A stretch of 64,000 nt of DNA. Origin: Hsuehochloa calcarea. Lineage: Eukaryota > Streptophyta > Magnoliopsida > Poales > Poaceae. The DNA lies in NCBI GenBank assembly GCA_036346395.1, contig CM070599.1, forward strand, positions 6,997,232 to 7,061,231, written 5' to 3'. A program made the translations under genes and the position numbers. Positions within the stretch are counted from its first letter, which is position 1. Every line of letters starts with the position of its first letter. Positions 54,937 through 64,000 of the stretch are shown in pieces. The notes below the pieces were generated by a model that saw nothing but the letters and a program-made list of their open reading frames with translations, was not told the origin of the DNA and ran no database searches.

Positions 54937-57900
54937 TGTAATGTTTCAAAATTTCAATTTCATTTAAAAATAAGATTTATTAATTTTTGTGGATTTTCTG
55001 GAATTTTTAAAAGCTTTTCAATAAAGTATATTAAGGCTAAAAGAATTTATGTGCAAAATCTATTACCAACTAAAAATTGGAATTATTTTATTTAAGTCCA
55101 GAATGCCTCATAGAATTTCGTGAATTTTCTCAAAATTTTTGGACTTCATTTACTATTTTCTAAAGCTTATTTGAATTTCTGGAATTAAATCAATTGAAAA
55201 AGAATTTCAAATCTTCACATAAGATCGGGGCGAAGCCCAAAGACTCGCGCGCGCATCTCGCCCAACTCTTCCTCGCGATTAACGCGACCGTCTGATCAAA
55301 ATCGGACGGCCAAGACTAATCCGCCTTGCGCTCTCTCTTCCGCTCCTATCTCGCCGATCGTGGGCCCACAGACTTGTGCTTCTTCCCGCCCCTTCTTCTC
55401 CGCAGCGCCGCTCTCCTGCCGCCATTGATGCCGCACGCGAGCTTCGCTCTCCGTGATTCCTCCGCTTTAACCCCGCATTCACGCTGCTTAACTTCCCTTA
55501 CTCCACCGCTCATTCCCGCCATTACCCCCTCTTAACCCCCCGTGCCCGCGCGCGCTCGCCGCCATTAACGCCGCACACGATCTCCCGCCCCGGCCTCCTC
55601 GCCTATAAAGCACCCCGAGCCGCGCTCTCTCATTCTATTCCCCACCTCCTGTCCCTCGACGCCCTCAATCGCCTGCATTTTTCGCAAATCCGCCGTGAAG
55701 CTCGTTCTTCTCCGATTCCGGCGCCACGAGCTTCCGGCTACCTCGATTGCACCTTCGATCGGCATCCTCCGGCGATCCTCTGGCGCACCTTGGCTTCGCT
55801 GAAGACCCCGAGCACCTTCGCCGCTAACGATCAACTCACCGCCGCCTCTCGTCGTCGCCGACCATCTTCCGCCACGCCCTCGCGCGCCAGTAGCGATCAC
55901 ACTCAAAGATCGTTCGAACTCGCTTGCGCACCTCATCGAGCTCGCCGCATCGCCGTTCGCACGAACCTCGGTTCCCGCGCCCCTCCCGGTCTTGATGTGG
56001 CGGCCAAGTCGGCGCCACTGGCGCCACATGGGCACTTTGGTGACGTGGCGACCACATAGGCGCCAAAGACAAAGACGCCAAGGCCAAAGACAGCCTCCCT
56101 CACACTCAGCTGTCTTTGAGCCGAGTCCACTGTGGACTTGAAAACGCCGTGGACTCACCCATGACTGCTTGGGCCCACATGTCGATCTCTCAGAACAAGT
56201 CTTTGCGACGTCACCGGCGCAATAAATAGAATTTCCTTTAGAAAATTAATTGGAAATTGAAATTCGATTTTGAATTAAATTTAGATTTAAACTTCCAGGA
56301 GCTCGTATTTCTTCATACAAACTCCGATTTAGGTGATTCCAATTTCTAAATTTGTATAAAATCAAGATCTAGCTAACTAAACCAAAATTATTTAATTTGG
56401 AGTTAATTTGAATTTTCATTTGAATTTATTTGTGTTCATTTGAATTACTGTTTGAATTTGGAATATTTTCACAGATAGATTTTGACGACTCAGAGAGCTT
56501 GACCCTATTGAAGAAGTAGAATACTGTGAATTTGAGCAAGGCAAGTTACACCATTGACCATTTTGCCCCTAATATTTAAAATTATTTAATTCATGTTTTA
56601 AATTATTATTGCATGCATAATTGTATTTAATTATTTTAAATTCCTGTTTTAAATATTTAATTATTCCAATTCCTTTGTATAGCCAAATTTGATTGTTGTA
56701 TTATCAATTCCTTGTAACCATAGTCAAATGAATTTAAAAATAAATATATATGCATAGCAAATGCTTAGACCATGAAATATTTGACTTTGGGAGAATTTAG
56801 CCAAAATTTCATAAATTGATAAAAAGACTATGACATTGCCTTGTCATGGTGGACTTTTGCAAATGTCTTTGAAAATTTAAAATAAAAGAAAATGGTTTGT
56901 ACTTGGGCAAACATGGATCGTTGGTGGGTGCAGGTTTATGCACGGGCCTGTCTGGTTAGGACTGAGACCCAGGGTTTTTATTGAAAGTTGCCCAAGTAGA
57001 TTAAGGACCGGCCTTTGAGCCGCATCTTGCAAAAGCTCCACCATACTACCACATGTTCTGTATGGGCAGAACCAGGCTTAATAATTTGTATTACCTCAGT
57101 ATTGTTTATGCCATTTTGTTGTGTGGGTGTCGGTTAGACTTTATTCCCACTTGGCGCAAGAGGGGGTTTCCAGCAGGTGGTTAGCCTAATGGAAGTGAAA
57201 CCTTAGCGGGCATATTGGTATTGAGGTAGTACATTGGAAACGCCTTGTGATAATTGCCTAGTCACACACCTAAGGAAGTGTGTATTGGCCACATAACTGC
57301 AAATTATCTCGTGTGGGTAAAGTTGTACAACCTCTGCAGAGTGTAAATCTATTCGAATAGCCGTGTCCACGGTCATGGACATGCTGAGCAAAGCCACTCT
57401 AAGTTAGATTTGTTTTTGGTTTTAAAATAACTTTGGACATGATTTGAGGATGGTTAATCCTTGTGGTAAATTTGGGCGGGTAGCCTTGTGATAGGAGGGT
57501 ATCCATCACCATGTTTCATATGGAGGTTATCCACTATAAAATGATCAATCTTTAAATCTGATTTTAATTATGTAATAAAAATGTGCCTTGAAACTTAGTA
57601 TAACTATTTAAACCAAAAAGGCTGATTTATGCAAATAAACCCTACAACCTTCCTTTGAATAACTTATGCATGCATTCTAAATTACAGATTGGGTGTAATT
57701 TGCGAGCACACGCTTGTAGTGCTCACTCTTGTCAATATTATTATTCAGAGAAGACGCTATCCGTAAGGTGAGGAGCAGGGCGATTAGGCGCGATCTCCGC
57801 ATTTATTGCTGTGGCGTATCGTGTGGCTACCATTATATTTTGCTTCCGCTTAATGTTTTATTTGGCCTCAGGCCCCAGTTGTAATAAACTCTATGATTAT

Positions 57901-58014
57901 TAATATACACGCTGGATATGTTTGTGATAACATTTTTGTGACTGTGTACACTGGAAATCCTGGACTAGTGTATGAACACAGAGAATTCGGGATCCTTCGT
58001 TCCCGGGTTCAACA
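54937..58014 (+). repeat. 3' LTR of chromovirus
   Basis: It matches the 5' LTR throughout, with TATA box at 55604-55610 and the end gggttcaaca. AT-rich stretches such as 56,650-56,820 are virtually identical to the 5' LTR, while the GC-rich leader at 55,210-55,640 differs by many one- to three-base indels. Confidence 0.93.
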
Positions 58015-58992
58015 ATGATTTTGAGTGCTCTCAGAAGGCGAGTTGCAAAAGAATCAATGTTTGCCATCTCAGCCCTTTAGTCTATACTCTTCACAAATTG
58101 GATAAGAAAACTATAATTTTGAGCTCTAATCAATGCTTAGCTAGACTGATAGAACAATCACATGCAATTCACTGAAACAAAATATGATAAGAATATTTGA
58201 TAGCAGCAAGCAAACTATTAGAATATGACAAGAATCACTGAATTCATTACTTCAAATAAAAAGCCAACAAACCTTGAATGATTACTTTGATAGCAGCAAG
58301 CAAACTATTAGAGCTCAAAACTAAACTAGTAATACTACCTATTTCAGTATTAGACCATCTAAAATCATAGAGCAAAATTAAGCCCACATAATGCACTGTT
58401 GCCAAGCACAACAAAGCCATCACCACCAGAACCCACAAGCACAACCAAGCCATCACCACCAGAACACATGGGTTGGCCAATCTGGATGATATCAAGGAAC
58501 ATATTTATCTTGCTAACACAATATCAAGGAACATATATAAGATGATGATGAGTACTCCTATATATATTGCCCATTAGGCCTCTTCAATATACACACAATA
58601 TTCATAACAGATCTCACCATGCATTTTGATTTGTCATATATGGTACATCTCATATTTTAACCGCTGAGATATGCGTGTGATACGTTTGTTCCAATATGGC
58701 AATATGCATATGTAGTTCCCACATCTTGCTTCACCGGTTCTCTCCCTCCCTCTCCTTAGGTACCATACCTTATTGATCAGTGTTTGGTTTCAATTATATC
58801 GCTGACTTGGTTTCAATAAACACTATATATAGTCAATCTGTGAGAGTTGTTTCGGTTTTGCATATATTTTTTACCTTAAAATTTGATGCTTGCTGAGTGT
58901 GTGAATATTTTCAACGGATAGCTATTGTTTATAGTAATCGATTCAGCTTGAGGATTTTTCTGACATGTTCTTTTATGTTGTTCTTGCTATAG
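58015..58992. other. CACTA B interior between chromovirus and captured gene; no gene seen
   Basis: AT-rich. It contains a 24-bp direct repeat tgatagcagcaagcaaac... at 58,198 and 58,289, a repeat of agccatcaccaccagaac at 58,414 and 58,448, and atatcaaggaacatat at 58,488 and 58,524. From about 58,860 it may be the intron upstream of the captured GT14 exon. Confidence 0.4.
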
Positions 58993-59440
58993 ACTTGATT
59001 CATGTCTTCTCCTCTGTGCCAAGACACCTCAATTTCATCGATCACACCAGTGACATTGTATGGAAAGAGTATGTCCTATCTGAACTTAGCAATAATTTCG
59101 CTGCACTGGTATTAGTTTCACCAATATATTGTTGCAGGTCTAGAGAGTTCAACCAATAATAGTAGATGCTGGAATATACTTGGCAGGGAGGAATCAGTTC
59201 TTCCAAGCCACAGAGAAACGGGCAATTCCTGATGGTTTCAAATTCTATAGTGGACAAATGACTTGCGGTACATAGTGTGGGATGATCCACCTCAGATCGA
59301 ACCCCACTTTCTAAATATTACACATTACGATAAGACAGTGGAGAGTGGAGTACCTTTTGCTAGAAAGTTTCGAGAGAATGGACATCTATTGGACAAGATT
59401 GATGAGAAAATACTTCGGCGTTGGCGTCACAGACCTATTC
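58993..59440 (+). pseudogene. Captured GT14 (Core-2/I-branching-like) glycosyltransferase fragment
   Basis: An exon (58,993-59,068) after a cttgctatag acceptor encodes DLIHVFSSVPRHLNFIDHTS and then DIVWKE. A GTATGT...TTGCAG intron of 69 bp (59,069-59,137) follows. The next exon encodes PIIVDAGIYLAGRNQFFQAT and, after a gap and frame change, RYIVWDDPPQIEPHFLNITH and PFARKF (59,263 on). These are the conserved central segments of plant GT14 enzymes, including the arabinogalactan beta-glucuronosyltransferases that act in the Golgi. The part encoding the cytosolic and membrane N-terminus, and the segment between the two pieces of the second exon, are missing. It runs opposite to the CACTA genes. 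The retained intron shows capture at the DNA level. Confidence 0.72.
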
Positions 59441-59540
59441 GGCGTGGTGGAGGAGGTCGAGCGGCGTGGCTTCGGCGTGGTGGAGGAGGCCGAGCGGCAT
59501 GGCTTCGGCGTGGAGGAGGAGGCCGAGCGGCGATTCTGGG
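59440..59540. repeat. 33-bp minisatellite, three copies
   Basis: Units start at 59440, 59473 and 59506, each cggcgtggtggaggagg followed by cgagcggcntggctt. The period is a multiple of three, so one plus frame repeats RRGGGGRAAWL and the minus strand also stays open. It directly abuts the captured GT14 fragment. Confidence 0.88.
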
Positions 59541-59559
59541 GAAGAAGTAGGGCAAGTGC

Positions 59560-59631
59560 AGCGGGCCACTTATATAGATAACATCACAGACGGTTCTTTA
59601 ATAGAACCGCCTGTGATGTAGTTATCACAGA
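59560..59631 (-). repeat. Internal copy of CACTA-type inverted repeat with TATA-like box
   Basis: Two inverted copies of the repeat (catcacagacggttcttt and aaagaaccgtctgtgatg on opposite strands) lie far from the ends of element B. On the minus strand they are followed by ctatataagtggcc, a TATA-like box. This could mark the promoter of a gene in the element or the scar of another CACTA end. Confidence 0.45.
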
Positions 59632-59639
59632 CACACACA

Positions 59640-60145
59640 AATGGACTGCTGCCAAATCAGTCAGACCGCCAGGGGTGGTCGGTCCGACCGCCCGAGGCAA
59701 ATCGACCTACTCCAAAAATGTGCTTCTCTGGAATAAACATTCTGCAAGAACTTCGGAACATCCGCACACCGGTAGTTCCGTTTATCAACGGCGGGACTAT
59801 CACACAGAGAATCATTTCAAAGGAAAATCGGTCGGACCGCCCAACACATGGCAGTCTGACCGATTTGGCACCAGTCAGACCGCCAGGCCACAGAAGCAAT
59901 GCACTTTTAACTTTGCTCAAATGACAAAACACATTTGCCTATTTGTGTGCATTTCCAATAAGGTTTCAAAGATGATATTCTCAACAAGTTGATAACTCTA
60001 ACAAGTCCGCATTAACATCAACATTAGAGATGACAAGTCCATAACACATGACAATTCCACGTTGACATCACAATACAATGGAAGAACAAGTCCATAACAC
60101 ATGACGCGTTTCCATGTGAACATCAAATTACAATGGAATACATGC
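59640..60145. other. 3' flank of transposase gene with ggtcggaccgcc motifs
   Basis: No gene. Five or so variants of a near-palindromic ggtcggaccgcc / cagtcagaccgcc motif occur at 59,659-59,700 and 59,829-59,885. Related words occur outside the element at about 63,188-63,222. Confidence 0.4.
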
Positions 60146-62590
60146 TTAATTGAAATATAGTCCTTCATGATGATCGACGCGCATATAGCTAGTGTCCTCA
60201 CTGGGTTCTTCCTCCAGTCTTATGCCGTCTCCGAAAGGAGGCAACTCGTCAAATTCATTGTACTCTTCCTCATCCACGACGTTCTCAACTCCGACAATCC
60301 TTCTTTTCTCATGAATAACTACGTGGCGGCTCTTATTTGCTTGGTCCGTTACATAAAAAACTTGAACAACTTGCTTAGCGAGTACGTTGTTCGTCCTTGT
60401 ATCCGACATGTTTGAGGTCCACAGTAGTGATGCCGTACTTGTCGACCTTCACGCCCTGCGAAAGTTTAACACAATGACATCGAAATAGGGGGATCTTGAA
60501 AAGTACATAGTCGAGCTCCCAAATCTCCTCTATGAACCCATAGTACGAGTTCAACCCGCGTGCCCCCACGGTATTGAACCCCTCGTGAAATGCATCTATG
60601 CGAACACCGCTGTTCTGGACTGTGCTCTTCCTATCCTGAGCTGCCGTATAAAACGTGTACCCATTTATGTCGTATCCTTGCCATGTCACAATTGTAAATT
60701 TTGGCCCTTTTGCCAACCATAGCAGCGTTTCATCACTTGATGACCTCTCAGTGAATCGCACCTTTAACCATTCGTTGAACCGACGGTTGTGCTCTCTCGT
60801 TATCCAAACCTCCGACCGGTCTGTATTCTGTTGGCGTACCATGTCTTTGTGCTCGTCGATGTACAGGGACACTTGGGTCATGTGTTGCAAGACCGTGAAA
60901 TGGTCTTGCCCGTACGTATCTAGATCGGGAGTGATTGCTTTCCTTCCGATAGTCTCGATACCCTCCAGTCTCCCCTCATAACAAGATAGAGGCACACATA
61001 TCGGTTCCACCTGAGCCAAGTAGTCGACGCAGAACTCAATGACCTCTTCGGTTGCATAACCTTCGATGATACTGCCCTCGGACCTTGTTCGGCAAGATAC
61101 TCCTAATTGCAACAAGAAGCATTTGTGTCATCAGCACATGACAATCATGAAACTTCATACCAATTAATTTCAAATCTTTCATGGAAACAAGTTTCTTAAT
61201 ATTGGCGGAGTAACCGGACGGAACTTTCACACCATGCAAGCTTTGACACAGTTCATTTCTCTCGGCCTTGGACAAAGTGTAGCAAGCTGGGGGAAGGTAC
61301 GTTCGTCCTTTATCGGTCTCTTTCGGTGTTAACTCGGTTCTTATGTTCATATCAACCAAGTCACGCTGTGCGTTAACACTGTCTTTTATTTTGCCCCTAA
61401 TGTTCAGTAAGAGACCAATCAAGCTATCACATACATTCTTCTCCACGTGCATGACGTCGATGCAATGGCGAACTTCTAATTGCTCCCAATAAGGCAAGTC
61501 CCAAAAAATTGACCGCTTCTTCCAGATGTTTTTCTGAGGTGTTCTTAATTTACATCCCTTTCCAAGCACAACATCGATATCCTTAACCATATCATAGACC
61601 TCTTTCCCTCTAAAAGTCCTTGGAGCTGAACCGTCCTCCTTATTTCTGTCGAATTGTTTCTTCATCTTGCGGTATGGGTGAATCCTGTGAAGGAACCTAC
61701 GGTGACGCATATATACAGTTTTGCACAAGTTGTTCAGCCATATACTCTCGGTACCATCTAAGCAGTGCGGACAGGCTTTGGCTCCTATTGTACTAAACCC
61801 CGACAGGTTACCAAGAGCCAGAAAATCATTGATGGTGCAGAATAACATAGCGCGTAAAGTGAAGTTCTCTCGTTTGTACGCATCCCATACTTGTACCCCT
61901 TCGTTCCAAAGTGTCACAAGATCTTCCAGCAATGGTGTTAGGTACACATCAATATCGTTCCCATGTTGCTTCAGCCCTTGGATAAGTAGTGACATCAAAA
62001 TGTATTTCCGCTTCATATACAGCCAAGGAGGAAGCTTGTACATACATAGATTCACAGGCCAGGTGCTATGTCGGCTGCTCTTGTTACCGAAAGAATTCAT
62101 TCCGTCTGTACTCAACCCTAACCTTATGTTCCTGCTCAAGATCGAACTCTTCAAGTCCGTTCAAGTTTCTCCACCGCGTAACCAGCAGGGTGTTTGAGCT
62201 TTCCATCTTTCTTACGCTCCTCCGAGTGCCAACGCATCAATCTTGCCTCCTTCCGGGTCGCAAATAAACGCTTCAAACGTGGGATCACATGCAGATACCA
62301 CAACATCTTAGCAGGAGGTCCTTGCTTCGCCTTAGCACTATTCTTACGCTTGTATCGGGATGCTTTGCGCACGGGACATACATTCATGTCTGCATACTCT
62401 TTACAGTAGAGGATACAATCGTTCGTATATGCATGTATTCTTTCTACTTCCATTCCCAATGGACAAAGAACCTTCTTAGCTTGGTAGGTCCTGCTGGGAA
62501 ACACGTTTCCCTCCAGAAGGATGTTAGCTAAGAGACCTAACAACGCCGTAAAACTATTGTCAGACCAACTTGTTTGCGTTCAATTTCAGC
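60146..62590 (-). pseudogene. CACTA TNP2-type transposase (En/Spm TNPD-like), N-terminally truncated and broken
   Basis: The transposase cuts and pastes the element by recognising its TIRs. On the minus strand the homology starts at about 62,590 with WSDNSFTALLGLLANIL and continues with LCPLGMEVERIHAYTNDCIL. The tnp2 catalytic core (62,130-61,430) has GLSTDGMNSFGN and HCIDVMHVEKNV, two Asp-containing motifs of the DDE core. DUF4218 (61,400-61,000) follows with LTPKETDKGRTYLPPACYTL. Then comes DUF4216 (60,560-60,330) with ELDYVLFKIPLFRCHCVKL and TVDLKHVGYKDE, and an acidic tail. Frame changes near 62,155, 61,100 and 60,400 are partly introns and partly lesions. The N-terminal transposase-associated domain is missing, because only 260 bp separate the coding part from the TIR. 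Confidence 0.85.
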
Positions 62591-62599
62591 AGTTCGTAT

Positions 62600-62852
62600 A
62601 AAGAGCCGTCGGTGATGACACATAGAATCACAGATGGTTCTTGTCTCCAACCGTCTGTGAAGTATCACAGACGGTTAATATAAAGAACCGTCTGTGATGA
62701 CTACCATTATCACAAACGCTTCTTACTGACAACCGTCTGTGAAGTATCACAGACGGTTGTATTGATAAACCGTCTGTGATCATTTTATCACAGACGGTTC
62801 CCAAGGAACCGCCTATGATGAGACGTCTTCTATTGCCTGTTTTGTAGTAGTG
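62600..62852 (-). repeat. 5' subterminal repeats and TIR of CACTA B
   Basis: About ten copies of aaccgtctgtgat and its inverse, several separated by short AT spacers, end in the 17-bp TIR at 62836-62852. The TIR begins CACTACTAC like that of element A and then diverges. The 3 bp after it, aat, would be the target duplication. Confidence 0.88.
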
Positions 62853-64000
62853 AATATAATATATCACGCGATTTGAATTCAGTAGCTTGTATAATTGTGA
62901 GCTATAATAGGATGGAACCTCACCACTGTTGTTTTATTGTACGCAATGGGAATTCAACAAGATAGTTTAATAAAAAAACTAACAAAAAATGATACAGTAC
63001 GCAGTGCAAATTCAATAGGACCACTGAATGGGGCGGACAACTGGGAAATTTTGATCTCCACGTACACCGTCGTACAAGATTTGAATTCTATTCATTTAGC
63101 TATATGAAAACTATGAATATCAAGGTCTAAAAATTACAGAAGAAAAATTGAGCTGAAATCAAGAAGCTCAGCCATCAATCCCACTCGGCTGGTTTGACCG
63201 CCATGTAACAGGCGATGGTCTGACATCTCCTTAAACTAACAGAAAAATCAGCACGATTTCAAATTCACAAAATAACTCAAATCAAAATCACTTGAAAACT
63301 CAGATACAACTAAACAAGAAGGTCATGAACCTATTCCAATCGAAGATCTAGACAATCGTAGCCAATATTTCAATAATTTCTTATTCGAGCGCAAGAGGGC
63401 TCAAAATCGAGTGAAAAACCAAAACATGATCAAAAGGCTTGCTCGTGGATTAAAAATAGTCAAGATGATCTTAGATCAACTTCCACAAGTCCTAGCAAGC
63501 AAAATCATAACAAAATACTAATGCAAAACTCATAGAACGCAAGAACCCAGAATCTCAAGAAAGCGAGTAAGAATAAGAGACAAATCATCTTTGCACGAAT
63601 TTAATTGGGCTGATATTGAGAAATTGACAGTTTACAACCACTGTAACATGGAGGATACAGGCTCACTCATGAGCATTCAATCCCTTAAATTTTCTCTCAA
63701 TACATCTCTCAAACACTAGCCTCGCCTCCTCTCTCCACTTTTCCCTAAATTTCAAATTATGGTTCCTACGTTTGGTTGGTATGCAAATCCTATACCACCC
63801 ATTATATAGTGGAGGCTAAGATTAGAGAGAAACCTTAACGGACACCCGGTAAGCCCACACAGAAATGGGCCTCTCGCTCACGCACATTTCTCAAAGCATA
63901 TGACAATCTGACCCTTCCGAATTTGTCTCTTCGTGATCTTATCCTCCTCATGGTCTAAACCACGTCTCCTTTGCACCATCACGCGTCGTGGTTTCACCAA
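62853..64000. other. Right flank, AT-rich, no gene seen
   Basis: I found no coding motif and no TIR. Purine-rich and AT-rich sequence dominates, with a gaccgcc word pair at 63,188-63,222 resembling that at 59.7-59.9 kb. Confidence 0.45.

Larger units (their letters stand above)
46527..58014 (+). mobile_element. Del/Tekay-type chromovirus (Ty3/Gypsy), 11.5 kb, nested in CACTA B
   Basis: LTRs of 3,083 and 3,078 bp (46527-49609 and 54937-58014) flank an interior with a leader ORF, gag, protease, RT, RNase H, integrase and a C-terminal chromodomain-like segment. The target duplication is atgtt (46522-46526) versus atgat (58015-58019), one mismatch. The LTR length, primer site and chromodomain fit the Del/Tekay lineage. 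The coding frames are broken in dozens of places. Because the two LTRs differ mainly by tiny indels at CAG/CTG and GC-rich sites, many of these breaks may be sequence errors. Confidence 0.9.
37080..62852 (-). mobile_element. CACTA (En/Spm) element B, carrying two nested retrotransposons
   Basis: The 5' TIR is at 62836-62852 (CACTACTACAAAACAGG on the minus strand), with subterminal repeats at 62,600-62,835. Going down the minus strand come a TNP2-type transposase, a region with a captured GT14 fragment, a Transposase_24/Ulp1-like gene, and subterminal repeats at 37,093-37,310. The Copia (39,002-44,781) and chromovirus (46,527-58,014) insertions have target duplications, and removing them rejoins the gene in the same order as in element A. 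The original size would be about 8.5 kb. The 3' TIR is not recognisable, so the left boundary is approximate. Confidence 0.7.

Overview
The window reads as repeat-rich nuclear DNA of a grass (Poaceae). The evidence is long-LTR Gypsy elements of the Del/Tekay chromovirus type, Tat-type Gypsy and Copia elements, CACTA DNA transposons whose ends carry the accgtctgtgat repeat, an intronless CC-NB-LRR resistance gene of the grass GSPLAAK type, and F-box pseudogenes. I cannot name the species. Only one clearly intact cellular gene is present, the NLR at 21,514-24,798 (+). Almost everything else is nested or decayed mobile DNA.

Layout. (1) 1-10,808: a long-LTR, pol-less retrotransposon (+). Its left LTR is cut by the window edge. 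Its interior carries a 133-codon unknown ORF and a broken ORF with about ten CCHC zinc knuckles. (2) 10,809-14,668: a 5'-truncated CACTA copy (A, +) with a decayed Transposase_24/Ulp1-like gene. (3) 16,060-20,533: a 4.47-kb solo LTR (-) of a related family, containing a 1.3-kb minisatellite and flanked by an imperfect 5-bp duplication. (4) 21,514-24,798: the CNL gene. (5) 26,168-27,645: an F-box pseudogene split by a 537-bp hAT-like MITE; then 27,975-28,345 (-), a captured or decayed NEDP1/DEN1-like deneddylase fragment. (6) 28,556-33,375: the 3' half of a Tat-like Gypsy element (-), with a short LTR, an antisense ORF, tandem repeats and integrase. (7) 34,140-34,711 (-): a second F-box pseudogene; 36,714-36,960: an RNase H-like scrap.

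(8) 37,080-62,852: in my reading, one CACTA element (B, -) blown apart by two later insertions. The 5' TIR and the TNP2 transposase lie at 62.85-60.1 kb and the Transposase_24/Ulp1 gene is split between 46.3-44.8 and 39.0-37.5 kb. The 3' subterminal repeats are at 37.3-37.1 kb. A 5.78-kb Copia element (39,002-44,781, perfect CTGTC duplication) sits inside the Ulp1-type gene, and copy A preserves the empty site. An 11.5-kb chromovirus (46,527-58,014, ATGTT/ATGAT duplication) sits further upstream. Between the chromovirus and the transposase lies a captured GT14 glycosyltransferase fragment that still has an intron. (9) 62,853-64,000: AT-rich flank without a recognisable gene.

Common themes are shared LTR sequence modules across three long-LTR families, repeated capture of host gene pieces, and minisatellites growing inside LTRs and CACTA interiors. 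There is also a technical warning: in the 46.5-58.0 kb chromovirus the two LTRs disagree mostly by small indels and letter swaps at CAG/CTG sites, which looks more like base-calling error at methylated CHG sites than ageing. Its frameshifts should therefore not be taken at face value.
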